Shown: positions 9,019-22,650, counted from the stretch's first letter. The stretch is 64,000 bases of DNA from Roridomyces roridus (GCA_029378245.1 JARKIF010000001.1:4506464-4570463), one strand, 5' to 3'. Notes: generated by a model not told the origin, from the sequence alone. A program made the numbers and translations.

Positions 9019-12000
9019 ATGAAGTTCAGGTGCGCTCGCTGCCATCCCTGGTGCCTCGGGCCAAAAAAAAAATCATGAATCTGTCGTCTAGCTCTTCCCT
9101 CAAATTCAACGCCGTCGCCGACTGGTGGGACGAGTACATTGCCTACGACGCTCTCAAGAAGTACATCTACCAACTCGAGAAGTCGCAGCACGTCCAGTCG
9201 TCTTACACCGACCTCGAGACCAACGAGCGCACGGCACTGGTGGATCGGAGTGCTGAGACTGACGCCGTTTTCGTACCCCTCCTCGACGCCGAGCTCGAGA
9301 AGATCTGCAAGTTCTACGAGAAGCAGGAGACAGAGCTGCTGAATGAGGTGACGGAGCTCGAGGAGGCGGTCCAGCAGCAGGAGACTGCGGGTTTCGGGGA
9401 GGACCCGTATGCGGATGTCCCGTACGAAGATGACGAGGATGATGATGACGACGACGACAGTGTCTCACACAGCCCACGGCGGCGAAGGAGAGTGTCGTCC
9501 TCTGGTCATCGCATGTCGCTTTCAGTTTCTGGTATGCTTTCTCCGATCGAGCTGCAGCCGCTGAGACTCTCTGCAGGCGCACGCTCTCGGACGGATGACG
9601 TTCGACGCAGCGTTTCATCCGTCTCATCCGACGGCCATGGAGACTCCCCCACGAGCCCTACAGCTCCAGTAGGCACCCTCGGACGTATCGCCAACAAGCT
9701 CACTCCCGACTTCATGCGCCACAGTGCCACGTCTGAGATGCTCCGTGACACAGTATGGACGTCCAAGACCGAATTCGCGTACGACACCCGTCTGCTCTTC
9801 AAGAGGCGCATTACGACGCTCTACATCTCCATCACCTCCCTCAAGTCGTACGTCGAGGTTAACTACTCTGGCTTCCGCAAGATCCTCAAAAAGTGCGTCC
9901 TCGGCTCTGCTGGCGTTAGCCCCGCCCTAACTGCATTGCTTATTCTTGGCCAGGTACGACAAGGTCACGTACCGCGAGCTGAAAGACACGTACCTCCACA
10001 ACACGGTCGAGACCGCGAATCCCTTCACCGCAGCCTCCCGTGCGACGCTCACGACGCTTACCGCACGTCTCGTCGACCTCTACGCCAAATGCGTCACGCG
10101 GGGTGACCACAGCCTCGCGAAGCAGCAGCTGCGGCTGCATCAACGCGAGAATATCGCCTGGGAGCGTAATACCGTTTGGAGGCAGATGATTGGGAGGGAG
10201 AGGCACGGGGAGGGCGGGGCAACTGTTGCCCTGGAGGAGCTCGCACTTCAGGAGGAGGGGTCCGAGAAGCCTGGGACGCTGTTCCGTGTAGGACGATTAC
10301 GGGTAACGAGGAGCAAAGTGGCTATGGTCGTTGCTGTGGCCATATTCTCTGCGCTGTTGGCGTTCCCCGTCGTGGAGGGTGGGCCGCAGAATCGGTGCTT
10401 TGCGATATTGATCTTTTGTACGGTCCTTTGGGCGACCGAGGTGCGTGTCCGTCTTTTCCTTTCTGGACGGTATTGAGACGACTGCGCAGGCTATCCCGCT
10501 GTTCGTCACGTCCCTGACGGTACCACTACTCATCGTCTGCCTGTCCGTCATCCGCGACGATAACGGCGAGGTGCTGTCTCCGAAAGCCGCCACTTCGTGA
10601 GTCTCTTCTCACTTGACCTCCCGTCCTGCTCATTTACTTCCCTAGCGTCATCTTCTCCTTGATGTTCTCGCCGACGATCATGCTGCTCATTGGTGGCTTT
10701 ACCATCTCCTCCGCGCTCAGCAAGACGAATATCGACCGGGTCTTGATCACGCGGGTGCTCAGTCTGGCGGGGACACGTCCAAGTACGGTCTTGCTCGCGT
10801 TCATGGGCGTGTCGTGCTTTGCGAGTATGTGGATTAGGTGCGTGGCTCGTTTGACGTATGGGATGACCTGCTGACTCGGTATAGTAACGTTGCTGCGCCC
10901 ACGCTCTGCTTCACGCTCATTCGGGTACGGTCCTCCTCCCTTCATGTAGCAGCAGCTTACACTCCTCCAGCCCATCCTACGCACACTGCCGCCCAAGTCC
11001 TCCTTCGCGCCATGTCTTATCGTCAGTCCCTCATTTTCTTCCTCCTCATACTCACAGACGGCACGCAGCTTGCAATCGCCCTTGCGGCCAACATTGGCGG
11101 GCAGAGCTCCCCCATCTCCTCACCGCAGAACCTCATCGCCCTCGCCGCCATGGACCCGCCCGTCTCCTGGGGTGGCTGGTTCGCCGTCGCGCTCCCCGTT
11201 TCCGCCATCTCCCTTGTCCTCATCTGGGGCCTGCTCCTCGTCTCGTACCGCCCCGCGCGCTCGCCAGACGGCGGGCGCGATATCGAGATCAAGGTCATCC
11301 GCCCGACGAGGGAGAGCTTCACGCTGAAGCAGTGGTGGGTGACGTTTGTGTGTCTAGTCACCATCGCTTTGTGGTGCGTCGCGCGTGCGATTGAGGGGTA
11401 TGTCGGGGACATTGGGGTTATCGCCATCATACCCATCGTGGCCTTCTTTGCTACTGGTATCCTCAAGAAGGACGACTTTGAGCAGTTTGCGTGGACGATC
11501 GTGTTCCTCGCTATGGGCGGTATCGCGTTGGGCAAGGGTGTAGAGCGGAGTGGGCTACTTGACGTGCTGGGTGACCTTATCCGGCGGACGCTGCATGGCG
11601 CATCGCTCTACCAGGTCGTCCTCATCCTCTCGCCCATCGTTCTGGTATGTCCTTCTTTGTCCTCCTCCCCTCACGCAGGCTCTGATGACCCGGTGTAGGT
11701 AATCTCGACATTCATCAGCCACACCATCGCGAGCGTGCTGCTCGTCCCGATTGCGAAGGAGATTGGGTCGACGCTCCCGCAGCCGTACCCGAATCTGCTC
11801 ATCTTCATCACGGGGCTTATCTGCTCCGCTGGGATGGGTATGCCTGTCTCTGGGTTCCCGAATCAGACTGCGTGCGTATCTCTCTCGCAAGGTTGTCCGA
11901 GGCTGACGTGCGTGAATGTAGGGCGACGCAGGAGGACGATTTGGGTGTGCTCTATCTCACCAATGTCGATTTTTTGAAGAATGGGGTACCGGCGAGTATC

Positions 12001-12110
12001 ATTGCGACCCTCGTCATTGCCACTATTGGGTACCTTTTGATCCTGGCCACTGGGTACGTTTCCGCATCCATTTGATTTCTTTGCTCACATCTGGTTGTAG
12101 AGTCCACTAA
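9019..12110 (+). CDS. SPX-domain low-affinity phosphate transporter (Pho87/Pho90/Pho91 type, SLC13 fold)
   Basis: Exon 1 is only 11 bp (ATG AAG TTC AG) and joins at 9092 to give MKFSSSLKFNAVADWWDEYI, the classical start of an SPX domain, which senses inositol pyrophosphates and phosphate status. The SPX region (about residues 1-320) is split by an acidic run (DDEDDDDDDD) and an RRRRR stretch, as in the yeast proteins. From about residue 390 a CitT/Na-sulfate symporter-type membrane domain follows, with the signatures AANIGGQSSPISSPQNLI and SAGMGMPVSGFPNQTA. Ten short introns are needed; the last exon is GTC CAC TAA at the end (stop 12108-12110). All junctions I checked keep frame, so the gene looks intact, at around 850 residues. 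Role: low-affinity phosphate uptake or vacuolar phosphate export, inferred from family only. Confidence 0.93.
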
Positions 12111-12980
12111 TGCCCTCGCTCTTTCCTTTGCGGTTATCTACGATGTTCTGCGGATATGTACGACACAAAAATATAATGGCAAAGGCCTAGACCGAGGAGA
12201 AACTGTATTCCGACGAGGTCACAAGACGGGATCGGTTGGTTCCCCGACGGGTCGTGGGATTGCGTTTTCCGGAAATCGACAATGTCCGAAATGGGTTGTA
12301 AGACCGGCTTCCTTTTTGTTCTTGTGGATCCCGATTGAGATATTGACGATTTGGCCAGTTGGCGAGTTGACTCTCGATCACCTCACCCGGTAAACCTCGC
12401 TGGCTTTTTGTTCGACTTGTTATGACGACCGTAAGCCGAGCGAGGGCTGGCTACTGAAATCATATTCGTTGGAGTCGGGATCGGGTAGGATTGAATTGAA
12501 TTGGGGAAGAATGGTTGAGACTAGCTAGCGTGTGTTGGACCGGTGGGGCGGAGCGGGTGAGAACGGGTGGGCGCCAACTAGACCCAACTCAGAACTGCCA
12601 AGCATCGCCCGGCGTCCAGATTCCGGAGAAGCACGGACTTCAAGCGACCCTCTCCTTGACAAGACGTTCTTAAGAATCTTTGGTTTGTAGGCTCCAGCAG
12701 GTCCCGAAAGAAACCAAAGTATTATTTGAATTCCTTTTTTTGTAAAGACAACGACGGTACAAGCGTGGTAGCTACAGACAGACAGACACTTGTGCGATTA
12801 GTACGAGGTATATATTCGGTACTGTAAATGGTGAAGGAGGTATGCTGTGATATGGAGAAGTGTCCGTGTGTATAATACAAAGACAAGACGAACCACAGTG
12901 TGGATAGATAATACAAGAACGAAGGTCGAACGAAGAGGTGTTGTCCAAACCATAGCAGAGCAGAGGGTATAGTATTAGTA
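12111..12980. other. Intergenic region between two convergent genes
   Basis: 870 bp between the stop codons of the phosphate transporter (+) and the APSES factor (-). It must hold both 3' UTRs. I see no further gene, repeat or RNA structure that I can support. Confidence 0.5.
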
Positions 12981-14836
12981 TTACCACGAGGCAAAGGGAG
13001 ACGGAGACGCGCAGCCATTACTCCCATCCGACGCCTCCCTTCCTACTCGCCGGCAATTCGACTCGTCCGAAATCCAGAGACGACTGCTGCTATTCCCAAA
13101 CGCAGCAGGGAGGCAATACGAATTGGGACCAGCATGCCGGCTCTGCTGCTCCTTGAGCACGGACAGCGGTACGAGGGAAAGGTGTTGTGCTTGGTCTCTG
13201 GCTGAGATGGCTGAGCGTGGTGTGGCGGGCGAGGCAGGCGAGGAGGGGGAGGAGCCCGAGGTGTCTGATTCGGATATGGAAAACGCGGAGCCAGAAGGGA
13301 CGCGTAGGCGCAGTGCGGGGCCGGGTATCTGCCCCATGGAACGACGATGGGCATTTGAAATCGCGGTTGGAGGCGAGGGTATCCTGCGATCAACTGTGAT
13401 TAGCGAGGTGATGGGAGGGCGGGAAATATGACGCTCGCAAGTCGCTTACCGTGGAGCAGGCACCGATAGTGCTCGGCGGGCAGGCCTCCGGTGGACGTCG
13501 TCGTCGTCATCGTCCGAATTGAGCCTGCGAAGGACGGCTGCTGCGTCGTGCGTGTCGACGCCACGCAAGTCTTCCAGCGCGGATATTGGTGGCAAGGCGT
13601 AGACCGAGTCGCTGCTGGCTCCCCTCGAAAGATGGGTCTGAATCGCTGGGAGGTGGATGGGCAACCGAGGAGGGGAGGGCATTCGAGGCGAAGGCGGCGG
13701 GAGGGCGGCACGCAGGCCAGGCAAGTCCAGCAGCGAGGAGGCAGAGGACCTTCTCGGCGGGGGCATCATATGCTGCTGGATATCGGATACAGGCGAAATC
13801 GGGTAGGGAGCGTAACGGTGACGTTCCCTCGGCGGGTCACTGAGTGGGGGAAGCGCTCCGTGGCCAAAGGACGGGTGTCGAGCCTGCTGGAATATCGAGG
13901 CGTTACTATGAGTTTCTTGGGCGGGAACGAGGGGCTGGATGTGGCTCCGTCGGGCACGCCGGCGGCCAGCGGACGCGACGACCTGGCCGTAGCCCGGCTG
14001 GTCGGGCGATAGACATGTACTCGGAAATGTAGGCCTAGAAATTCATGAGCTTGGAGTCTTCGAAAACGCGGCATCCACCTACCCGAATAATGGTACCAAA
14101 TCCTCGCGAATATTCCAGGCAACTCTGTAAACGTCTGTGAGTCGAGAACGAGTAGCTACAAGCTATATAGCTGACCGTCGCGCGAGATTCAAAGCCACCT
14201 AAAAGAAATACATTCAGAAATACACCTTCGTCCCGGGAAAGTCGGATACGCACATCGTAAGGCATCCACGTCCCTTGAATTTTCAAATATCCTCCTCGTA
14301 CGCGCCGAATAACGTGAGCAAGGTCGGGCTGCGAGTCGATCATCTTGACAATGTCGGCTGGAAATAAACAACAGTAATGAGACGAGCGCTCCTTCTGCCT
14401 ACAAAAGAACGAAATACCTTTGGAATTGCCCAGCGCTGTAGGACAAAATTAGGACGAGAAAGAGTAGAGCGATGCTTAGGACGTACCTTTCCATATCCCA
14501 GTCCACAGAATATACCCATCGTCAATGTCCATCATAATCCACTGGTTATTCAACGGATATTCGTATACGGGGCTACACCAAAAGTCAGCGCGCGTCAATA
14601 AAAATGGCCGAAGCCGTACATGTACCCGCGCGCATCATTGCTGGTGATATAGCGCCCCTTGGTAACGTGATGTACGGTGCTCGCGTATGGTCGGAATCGC
14701 GCGGGGCCAGGCGCGCCGGGTGCTGCTTGAAAAGTTTGCAGTGAGTCCTATCGGTGGGCACAAAGATAGATGAATGTCTCGAAGGGCACGGAATATGTGG
14801 GCTGCGCACCTGCATTGGCGAAGCGTCCGACATCAT
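12981..14836 (-). CDS. APSES-type DNA-binding transcription factor
   Basis: Nine exons give a protein of about 475 residues starting MMSDASPMQDSLQTF. The APSES/KilA-N DNA-binding domain is built from six small exons: HVTKGRYITSND, then EYPLNNQWIMMDIDDGYILW and TGIWKALGNSKADIVKM, then RRVRGGYLKIQGTWMPYDVA and RRVAWNIREDLVPLFGPTFP. This is the basidiomycete variant related to the StuA/Swi4/Mbp1/Xbp1 group, which controls development and cell-cycle genes. The long C-terminal part (from about residue 140) is disordered, rich in Pro/Ser, with an acidic run (SDDDDDD) and Ser-rich tracts. Start choice: first ATG (14836) of the frame that splices into the domain; an ATG directly after it is an alternative. 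No disruption found. Confidence 0.9.
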
Positions 14837-15530
14837 AATAAGCCAAAGGTGGTGGGGCCCGACTCTCGTTCGTTCGTTCGTTCGCGCGGACAGCAATCGG
14901 AGTCGGAGTCGGGGGAGAAGGAAAAGACAAGAGTGGGATCAAGGAGGAGGAGCGCCTACAAAACCCGAAAAGCAAATTGAGAAATAATAGAATCGCATAG
15001 GTGGAGGGCCTAGAATTTCGGTTTTCCCCAAAATGGATATCGGGAGACCCTGCAGATCGGCATCGCATCTGATGATGGGCGGTTTAGTTTTAGTCGAGAT
15101 TATGATTATAGGCACCGGGCGCCGGCCAAGAAGCAATGACAACATCGACGACGACCCGAGTCCCGTTGTTTTCGCCTTTCTTGTGCGGGCAACCTCGTGG
15201 TACGTAGGGCGTATATACCCCATTCATTCACTTGTGTCCACGCCGTGTCCACGTTTTTTAATCTGTCCAAAGGTATGTAACAGATATACACCTCGACTCG
15301 GGTGTGCCTTTGATCCTCGATCGAGCAGATGGTGGGAACCGGGTCCGACAGCCCGCACGAGTGCGGAACCGAAGCAAATCAAATGTCGACAACCAGTGCC
15401 ACGCTCATCAAAACCTAGTCCTCGGTGCTTCTAAATCGCTTCTACATTTCAATCTATCAAATCTGGATAAAGAATAGAAAAAAAATAAAACGTAAAACAA
15501 AACAAAAAAACAAAAAAGATTTCACGGAGC
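14837..15530. other. Intergenic: APSES factor promoter and ornithine decarboxylase 3' region, with CGTT microsatellite
   Basis: No gene supported. A (CGTT) tetranucleotide run of about four to five units sits at 14867-14886, 30-50 bp upstream of the APSES start codon, so it is in its 5' leader or core promoter. An A-rich tract (15475-15515) lies just downstream of the ornithine decarboxylase stop codon. Confidence 0.5.
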
Positions 15531-17097
15531 TCAAAGTCCATGGGCCTCCTTAGCAAATCTAGCCAGCGCACCCCGCACCTCCGCCGCACCAGCTCCGCCA
15601 CCCGTAGTGTAAACGACCTTGCTGACCTCGAACCCGTTAAACTGGCTCGCAGCGCACGACGTGTAGGCGCCCATATTGTCAAAGCCAAGCCAATCCCCGA
15701 CACGCAGGGCACTCGGCAGCCGGGTATTGACACATACACAGTCGATCGAATCGCACGTCGGGCCCCACACGCTCGCGGCACCAACGGGCTCGGCTTCCGA
15801 CACGTGGAACGAGTTCCCCATCGAGAGAACGTACGGCTGGACGACTTGGTGGTCGAATAGGATACAATTGAATGCACCGTATACACCGTCGTTGATGTAG
15901 TCTGCAGTCGGATCGGATGTTAGCGCTCTCGGAATGTGGAGAGATGTACGTCACGACTCACACATGACGGACGGCCCATCTTCTTGCTCCGCGGTGGGGC
16001 TTGGAGCCAGAGGCGCCCTCCGGGCAATAATATTAGCCGCAAGACTGAAAGCCTTGGATACGTAGAACCGTCCGGGCTCGGCGATAACCCTGATCCCCTT
16101 CCGATCCGCGTCTGGAAAGTACTGCGCTAGCGCCTCAGTCAGGAACGCCGCAGCCTGCTCAAACAGGGCGTCCTCAAACCCGCCCCCGACGTCCAGAAGC
16201 GAGAACGTATAGCCCGCCGCAGCACCCATGTCAAAGGCCTGACGAGCACGCCGGATAGCATCGGTGTATACCGAAGGGTCGTAGCACCCGCTACCGACAT
16301 GGAAGCTCACGCCAATGACGTCGAGCTCCAGCTCGCGAGCCTTGGCGAGCAAGCCAGGTACGTTGTCCAGCGGGGCTCCAAACTTGATACCGAGCTGACA
16401 AAGGCTCTTGGTGTCGTCGGTGAGGATGCGCAGCACGAGCTTGGCACGTGGGTGGGCACGGGCGACCTTGTACAGCTCGTCGACGTTGTCAAAGGTCATC
16501 ATGTCCACCCCGCGTGTGCAGGCGTTGCGAACAAAGGAGACGGCCTTGCATGGGTTGGCGAAGATGATGCGTGAGGGGGAGACACCCAAGGCGAGGACCT
16601 GGGCGATTTCTTGGTTAGACGCGCAGTCGAAACCCGTGCCGAGGGCTGCGAGGAGACGGAGAACGTAGGGGTCGGGGTTACACTTGACCGCTAACACGTC
16701 GTCAGCTGCAGGACCACAAGGAGAGGGAAGACGTACCGTAAAAGGGCTCGACGCCCGGAAGGCACGCCTGCCAGCGCAGGTGCTGTCTGTAGACCTGGCT
16801 CAAGTCACCGACAAAGAAGGCACGCTCGGCGTCTGGCTCGTTGGCGTCTGCGAGACGAGCCGCGTTCATGACGCCGTTGCGTAGATGGATGTCCGGGTGC
16901 CCGTGGAGGAGGGGCGGCAGGGACGGGAATATGTCCTCGTCAGCAGAGCTGATGGTCGGAGTCCCGGTGAGACGGAGCGTAGGGGAGGAGGAGAGGGTGT
17001 CAACTAGGGCACTAGTGGCCCATGACACGCCCTCGTTTCGGTTCCGGGAGACAAAGTTGATAGGAGCGCTTGCTGGGAAGGTTTGTACGCGTGACAT
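15531..17097 (-). CDS. Ornithine decarboxylase
   Basis: Three exons (17097-16737, 16690-15962, 15901-15531) encode 486 residues, the usual fungal size. The enzyme is a PLP-dependent decarboxylase that converts ornithine to putrescine, the first committed step of polyamine synthesis, in the cytosol. Key elements are present: the PLP lysine in FYAVKCNPDP, the phosphate-binding glycines in LLDVGGGF, HVGSGC, EPGRFYV, the MYYINDGVYGAFNCILFDH stretch formed across intron 2, and the catalytic cysteine in WGPTCDSID. The second intron leaves the codon TAC split as T|AC. The N-terminal 100 residues are less conserved in the family and I see no antizyme-related frameshift site here. The gene is followed by the APSES factor on the same strand, 694 bp away; no functional link is implied. 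Confidence 0.95.
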
Positions 17098-17908
17098 TGC
17101 GATTCCTGTTTTTGGAGAAGATGGACGCGTGTGCGGTCGGAGGGTTGAGATGATGGTTTGGGTTATAGACGAGAAGCTGAACCGCCGCGGTCGAGGAGAG
17201 ATCCGGGCGGATAAGGTCGATGGTGGTAGGGTGTATTCAGTCGAGGCGGGTTCCTCGCTCCCTGTGCAGCGAGGAAAGGGCTTGAAGGGCGAAGGTATGG
17301 GGGTTGGGGGAAACAGTTGGGATAGACGGACGGTGGGTGTTCTTTAGAAAAACACCCGGAAGAATGCGCGATGGATCGAGGCCTGTCAGGGAGGTTCCCC
17401 TGGGCACATCGGTGAGGATCCGTGAACGCTACAGAGCTCTGGAATAACGCACCTCTAACGGATGACCACCTGCAAGTGCGCGATGGCCGTTAGATGGCAC
17501 TCTTTTTTTTCGACGGATATAACGTAAAGGACGCACTCAAGGGTCAAGAGACGAAGGTCCTTGTTTCTTTGGTCAGTAATCTTGGATGTGGGGTCTCCAG
17601 CGGGTACGACGCCAGAGGGTGCAGCGAGTTGGGCTGGGAGAGGAGCGGGAGGAGGCCAAGAGCGAAAATTTTGCGCGTGTGATGACCGACTGCACAGCTT
17701 CCTGATCCGGAGTTTCCGCTGGCTCCAACCACATGCATCTCTCTTCTGCGATCCATGACGATGGGAAACAGACCTGGGTGCGTTCGACGGGTGAAATCGC
17801 GGTTTTCGGCGCGTTCTCGGTCTTCTCTTCCACTGGTTCTACCGAGCGAAGATATCTCATCCTCTGGTCGAACACAGTGACTCGGCTTGGCCGCTCCTGA
17901 CTCGATGA
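17098..17908. other. Ornithine decarboxylase upstream region and intergenic sequence
   Basis: The ornithine decarboxylase promoter must lie in the first few hundred bases. Several overlapping open frames here lack conservation or codon bias, and I support none of them. Confidence 0.4.
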
Positions 17909-19650
17909 TTGACCAGTGAGATCCTCACGAAAATCTTCGTCGGCGAATGCCTCAACTTCATCCTACAAATCCACCGGGACACACCATTCTTTTTCCACTT
18001 CGTCTCTTGTTCGAGAGCTCATAGAATCGATATCCTCTCGATTTCCTTCCCTTTACACGCAATATTGACGCAACTCATCTTCTCCGATCGTTCTTTAACC
18101 AGTGAGATCCTTACTCGGTTTCTTGAAAATCTTCGCCGGCGATTCGCTCCACTCAATCCAGCAAGTCCGCCTGGACTCGCAATACTTTTTCCCCGCTTCA
18201 ACGTCTATTGTTCGAGAGCTCATATAATCCTCTCGACTTCCTTCCCTTTAAAGACGCAACTCCTCTCCTCGGATCGTCCTCGGTGGTGCTGCGGTCTTTA
18301 TGATACAGTGGACTCGATGATACAGTGTATGATTAACCAGAGATTCTCACTCGGTTTCTTGGAATTCCTCGTTGGAGAATCCCTAATTTTCATGCAGCAA
18401 ATCCGCCTGGACCTACAATTTTTTGTTCGACAGCGCATGGAATCCTCTCGACTTGCGTCCTTGTACATGCAATATTCCGACGCAACTCCTCTCCTCGGAT
18501 TGTTCTCGGTGGTGCCGCAGTCCTTCTGTGAGAGCACCATGTTGCGTCGTACGATTTCCCGTCCTTCATACTATTTACCCACTCACGGGGTGGACCTTAC
18601 TCCCCCAACTCTCCCCTGGGAGACTTGCCCTTTCGTTAGATTCTTGCCTGTCGTTGTGTTGGTCGCCTCGATTCTCCATTTTCTCTGTCTCGGGCTTCCC
18701 CTCATCATGGCATCTTGCGCGCCACCGCTGGAAACTTTCTCGATCAGTTCTCGGTGCGGAGATGTATCCTTTTGCCAGACTCTTGTGGTCTTCAAGGTCT
18801 CGCGCAGTCTTATACTCCTTGTTCCTAACTTCTCTCTGCTTCGGTCTGGTCTGCAACCGCTGGAACGTTTCACCATCTATCATACGACAGTTCTCGGTGT
18901 CCTCGATGCATCATTGGCACTCATGGCTTTGACGTCCCGAGCAACGGTCCCTGTATTCTCCTGCATCAAATCGAGCTCAACTGCCGCAACAGTCCTGAAA
19001 TACCCCCAACAATCTATATTCACTCCCAAATCCGCACATACGCCTCACCGCTGGCTGAACGGCCAAGATTTCGAAATCGCTACCGAAGAAACCGTTACCG
19101 AGAGATCCTCCTTTGCGCCACGTTCTCTCACGGAGCCGGCAACCTCATTTTTACTTCATGGGCGTCTATTATTGCTGTATGTGCCCCGTTCCTATGTCGG
19201 ACGCTTAATTTACTGCAAAGGTACCTGCGGACCCAACCTAGCGCTAAATTAGACCTACCCCATGGCCTCCTTCCCCAAGGCAGTACTCTCGCTATTTGGA
19301 GTCGATACTTCCCACTTGACCTATTCGGGCTCTCTGCATCTCAGGAGCACCGGTCCGACAAGGGTCCTCCCTCGATCGAGATGTTAACAAACTTGGAAGT
19401 CCTTCTGCCACGGAATGTCAAGGGCAAGAAACAAAAAGATCTTCTGACCCACGGATATTAGATCCCACCGACATTCCCATCTCTTCGTCTCCATGCTTCG
19501 ATCCGTCAATTCCAGGATGTACTTGCTGAATGGCCGAAGAATAGCGAGAAATTCCATGCTTGCAACGTCCGTGTTATCTAGGGAGTAGCTGAGAGTCTTT
19601 CTTCTCGGATCTTCTTCTTCTTCTCCGCTACGTCCGGGTCCCGCAAGCTC
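17909..19650 (+). pseudogene. Decayed F-box/LRR-like sequence with three tandem ~185-bp repeats
   Basis: Three direct, diverged copies of a unit of about 185 bp occupy roughly 17911-18098, 18099-18290 and 18337-18520 (shared GAGATCCT-ACTCGGTTTCTTG, GACGCAACTCCTCTCCTCGG). Translated pieces resemble another class of Agaricomycete F-box protein: EILTKIFVGECLNF like the usual L-P-x-E-I-L-x-x-I-F, and ATPLLGLFSVVPQ like A-P-L-L-L-G-x-V-C-x-x-W. Downstream, LRR-like scraps appear near 19,440-19,560. A single 447-codon open frame runs through the repeats, but its frame does not follow the repeat phase and it has no recognisable domain, so I treat it as chance. Low certainty on the F-box assignment; the tandem repeats themselves are clear. 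Confidence 0.35.
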
Positions 19651-22650
19651 TCAGACATTTTGATTCCCCGCATTAGCAATGGCGTCATCCGAGGGCCGAG
19701 AACAACCCAAGAACAACTCAAGCATTCTCGACATCACAGCTGCCCTTCCGTTCCCTTGGTCACGTTAAACTTGGCCCCCACCCCACTCTCGCAGTTGGCC
19801 GCGCCAAGCCCTGCACGCCTGCCTGCAGGTCTCCGCCATTTTGGCTCAGTCTCCCTGCCTTGAACCTTCCAATCCATGTCAGAGAACCTCGGTCGCCACC
19901 GACCCGAATATATCCTATCTGGGCAGGCGATGGGTCTGTTACACCAGACGCCAGTATGGCTGCGTGTTGCCGGCAGGTCGGTCAAGTCGGTCCCGGTCAG
20001 TCGCACCCAATGTGCAAGTCGACGACGGGAACCTGGTCTCGGGACCGCCCAACGGAGTGCCGCTCCCGCAGCCGCTCTATCTGTCATGTTTATCCAATCC
20101 GTCAAACCCATCCGAGTGGTCCTCGCGTTTTGTACGGCTTCAAACCACGGCATGACAGAGCGGACTGTCGGTCTCGGTTTCGACAACCCGCACCTGCCGA
20201 AACTTTGCGTAATACGAGGGCGACATTCTAAACTGCATGGAAATAAACGCTAAATTGAAGTGTGGGAAACAGCTCACGGCGTTCATCTTTCCTTCCTCGA
20301 CGCCCATCTTTCGCGCGATTCCTCGTGCGAAGCGCACATACGCTTTTGGGTCCAAGTATATTCGGTGGGAAAATCTAGTTGGTTGGGGCTATGGTGGTGC
20401 TCCTCCGGGACAAGATGTGCGTTTTAATTCGTTATGGTGCTTTCCGCTCATCATCAGGATTCTAGCAACGTTCCTCGCTCTCAGGTGGAGTACCCTTCGT
20501 GCGAATCAAGTTGCAAACTTTTGGTTGCGATTTCTTGACGCACGCAGAAATCAGGAATTTCGGCGACGCGGAGGGTGGATTCTATTCTGCATCTGCCAAA
20601 ACAATTTACTCAACATCCTGAATTGGCGCCTAGCCTGCCTCGTTCCTCGTAAACCTTAAAGAAAGCGCCCCACTCAACCCCATCGGAGTCGTTCCGGGAG
20701 GCTTATATCCACCACCAACTTAAAATCATCCTCTCGGGTCCCGCTGTATGTATGTCATCCTCGTCAGCCGACGCAGGCTCCGCCGCTTCGTGTTGCATAT
20801 AATAAAAGAAACGGTCCGTGCTATATACAACGTGGTGATACCCAAGTAACAGCTTTTTCCAAGCTTTTTCGGATTCAGATACGAATCTCAACACGGCGGC
20901 CGCGCTGCCTACGTGGTCCCCGCAGGGTGGGCACTTTCATTCGGAGTACTTCGGACTTCAAAACTGATTTTGAATTTCATTTGTTTCGCAGACTTGTCAA
21001 TGTGAAGTCGAGGCTCAGTCTGGGCGTTTAGTTGGCTCATCCGAGCTCCTTTCCCTCCGCTCAATGTCCATGCACAATCGAGCCGCGGAAGGCCGCGGGT
21101 TCCGGGAGAGTCGACGGAGTCGGACTCGTGTCCTAAGCGAACCTCGCCTATCGTTCTTCTTGGAAAATCATTCCCCGCGCCTCGACTTCTTGGCGACGTC
21201 GAAATCTCTCGAAATCTATCACCGAGGCTCTCCGAGACTACGGAGTTCGTTACCTACTCATTTCTCAGCGCGGACGGGCGGGTCGCCTTGGCTATCCGTG
21301 ACATCGCCGGACCAATCAACGCTGGAGAGCGTCGATGGATTGCCGGACAGTAGCACACTACACACTGCTTGCGGCTGGGGGCGGATGCGGATGTTGTGGC
21401 GTCCTCTGCATCTGAATCCTCAAGTTCCCGAAACTCACTGGATACGACGACTGACCGACTGCTCGTGCGCTTTCAACAGAACGATCAGTTGAAGAGTGCA
21501 AATTCCCATCCGGATCGACCTTGGGTTACTGGATCTCCCTTTGAACTTCACGCGCTTGTCGCACACCGTGGCCACGCCAGGCTTACAAGGTCATTCGGGT
21601 CAATGTTCAAAATACCTTTGTTCGAGGCCAAGGTCCGGGACCGGTTACTTGCTCACGACTGGAACGTGTCGTGCCATCCAGAGCAGTATTCAGATCGAAC
21701 ATAAACAAATTTCTCAGATGTGTCGACTCCCGGCCTCGGGAACTGCTTATTCATGATCAAAGGCGGAGCTTGGAGCTGTCAGATGAACGTCTTGGGAGGG
21801 CAATGGCATTGGCTGGGACTCTTGCTCTTCGGCCGAGGCACCTCAAGGCCGACGCGGAGCCCGAGTGGGATTCTTCTCGACTTCTCTGGCTCGTCGACGT
21901 CGCAAGTACTCCAAACGCCGCCGCCCTCTCGGTGACTGGCTACAAGACAGCGAACTGAACAAGTATCGCCGTGCCTAGATTCGTGCCGAGTTTGACAGAC
22001 TATCGCAGCGCCGGGCCCTGTCTCCCAATTGTCTTTCTTTTGACGCTTTCTCAGCCTTGTTATCCGAGAACTCGCATTATCAACGTCGGCGGCAAACTAA
22101 GACGACGTCTCGGACCTATCACTCACCGCAGGCCGCGGAAAGTAACCCTGTGTACAGAAGTACTTTGCATTGGAGATATCCCTTGTATGTGGTTCATCGA
22201 AACTTGTTGTGATATTTATTGCACGACTTTCAAATTCTAAGCCTGCCTGCAAGAAATCCAGTCCTTCCCATCGAAAGTGGATTCAATCCACTTGACTTGT
22301 ATCTCGGTTGAATATTCGAATCGCCATGACGGGTCACATGTTGATCTGTCGTTTTGCCTCATGAATTTACCGTTAGCACTTACTGACTGAATTACATCCT
22401 CGCGTAAGTACCTTAAACTTATCTAAGCGATCCGTCCTCTGCTCTCTCTCTCTTACTCTCCTCCTCCCCCGCTGCATGATCAACATTAGGCAAACCGAGT
22501 TGCGCGGCGATGTGCGACGACACCAAGCTCGCCATCTGTTCAAACGCCACTTTCTCAATCCCAGCATGATGGAGCCGTCAGTGTCGAACTCCCTGATCTG
22601 TTTGCACTCATGCGTCCGGCTAGTTGCGCCCTTCATGCAGAACTCCAAGA
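19651..22650. other. Three kilobases with no supported gene
   Basis: Many short open frames exist on both strands, none with a recognisable domain, splice structure or paralog in the window. The codon usage and the frequent fragments suggest old, decayed coding or element sequence. I see no inverted terminal repeats here. Confidence 0.4.

Noticed and set aside
17909..19252. 447-codon open frame on the plus strand as a protein gene
   Set aside because: It runs across three tandem DNA repeats in changing repeat phase, has no domain and no splice structure, and is best explained by few stops in T/C-rich sequence.
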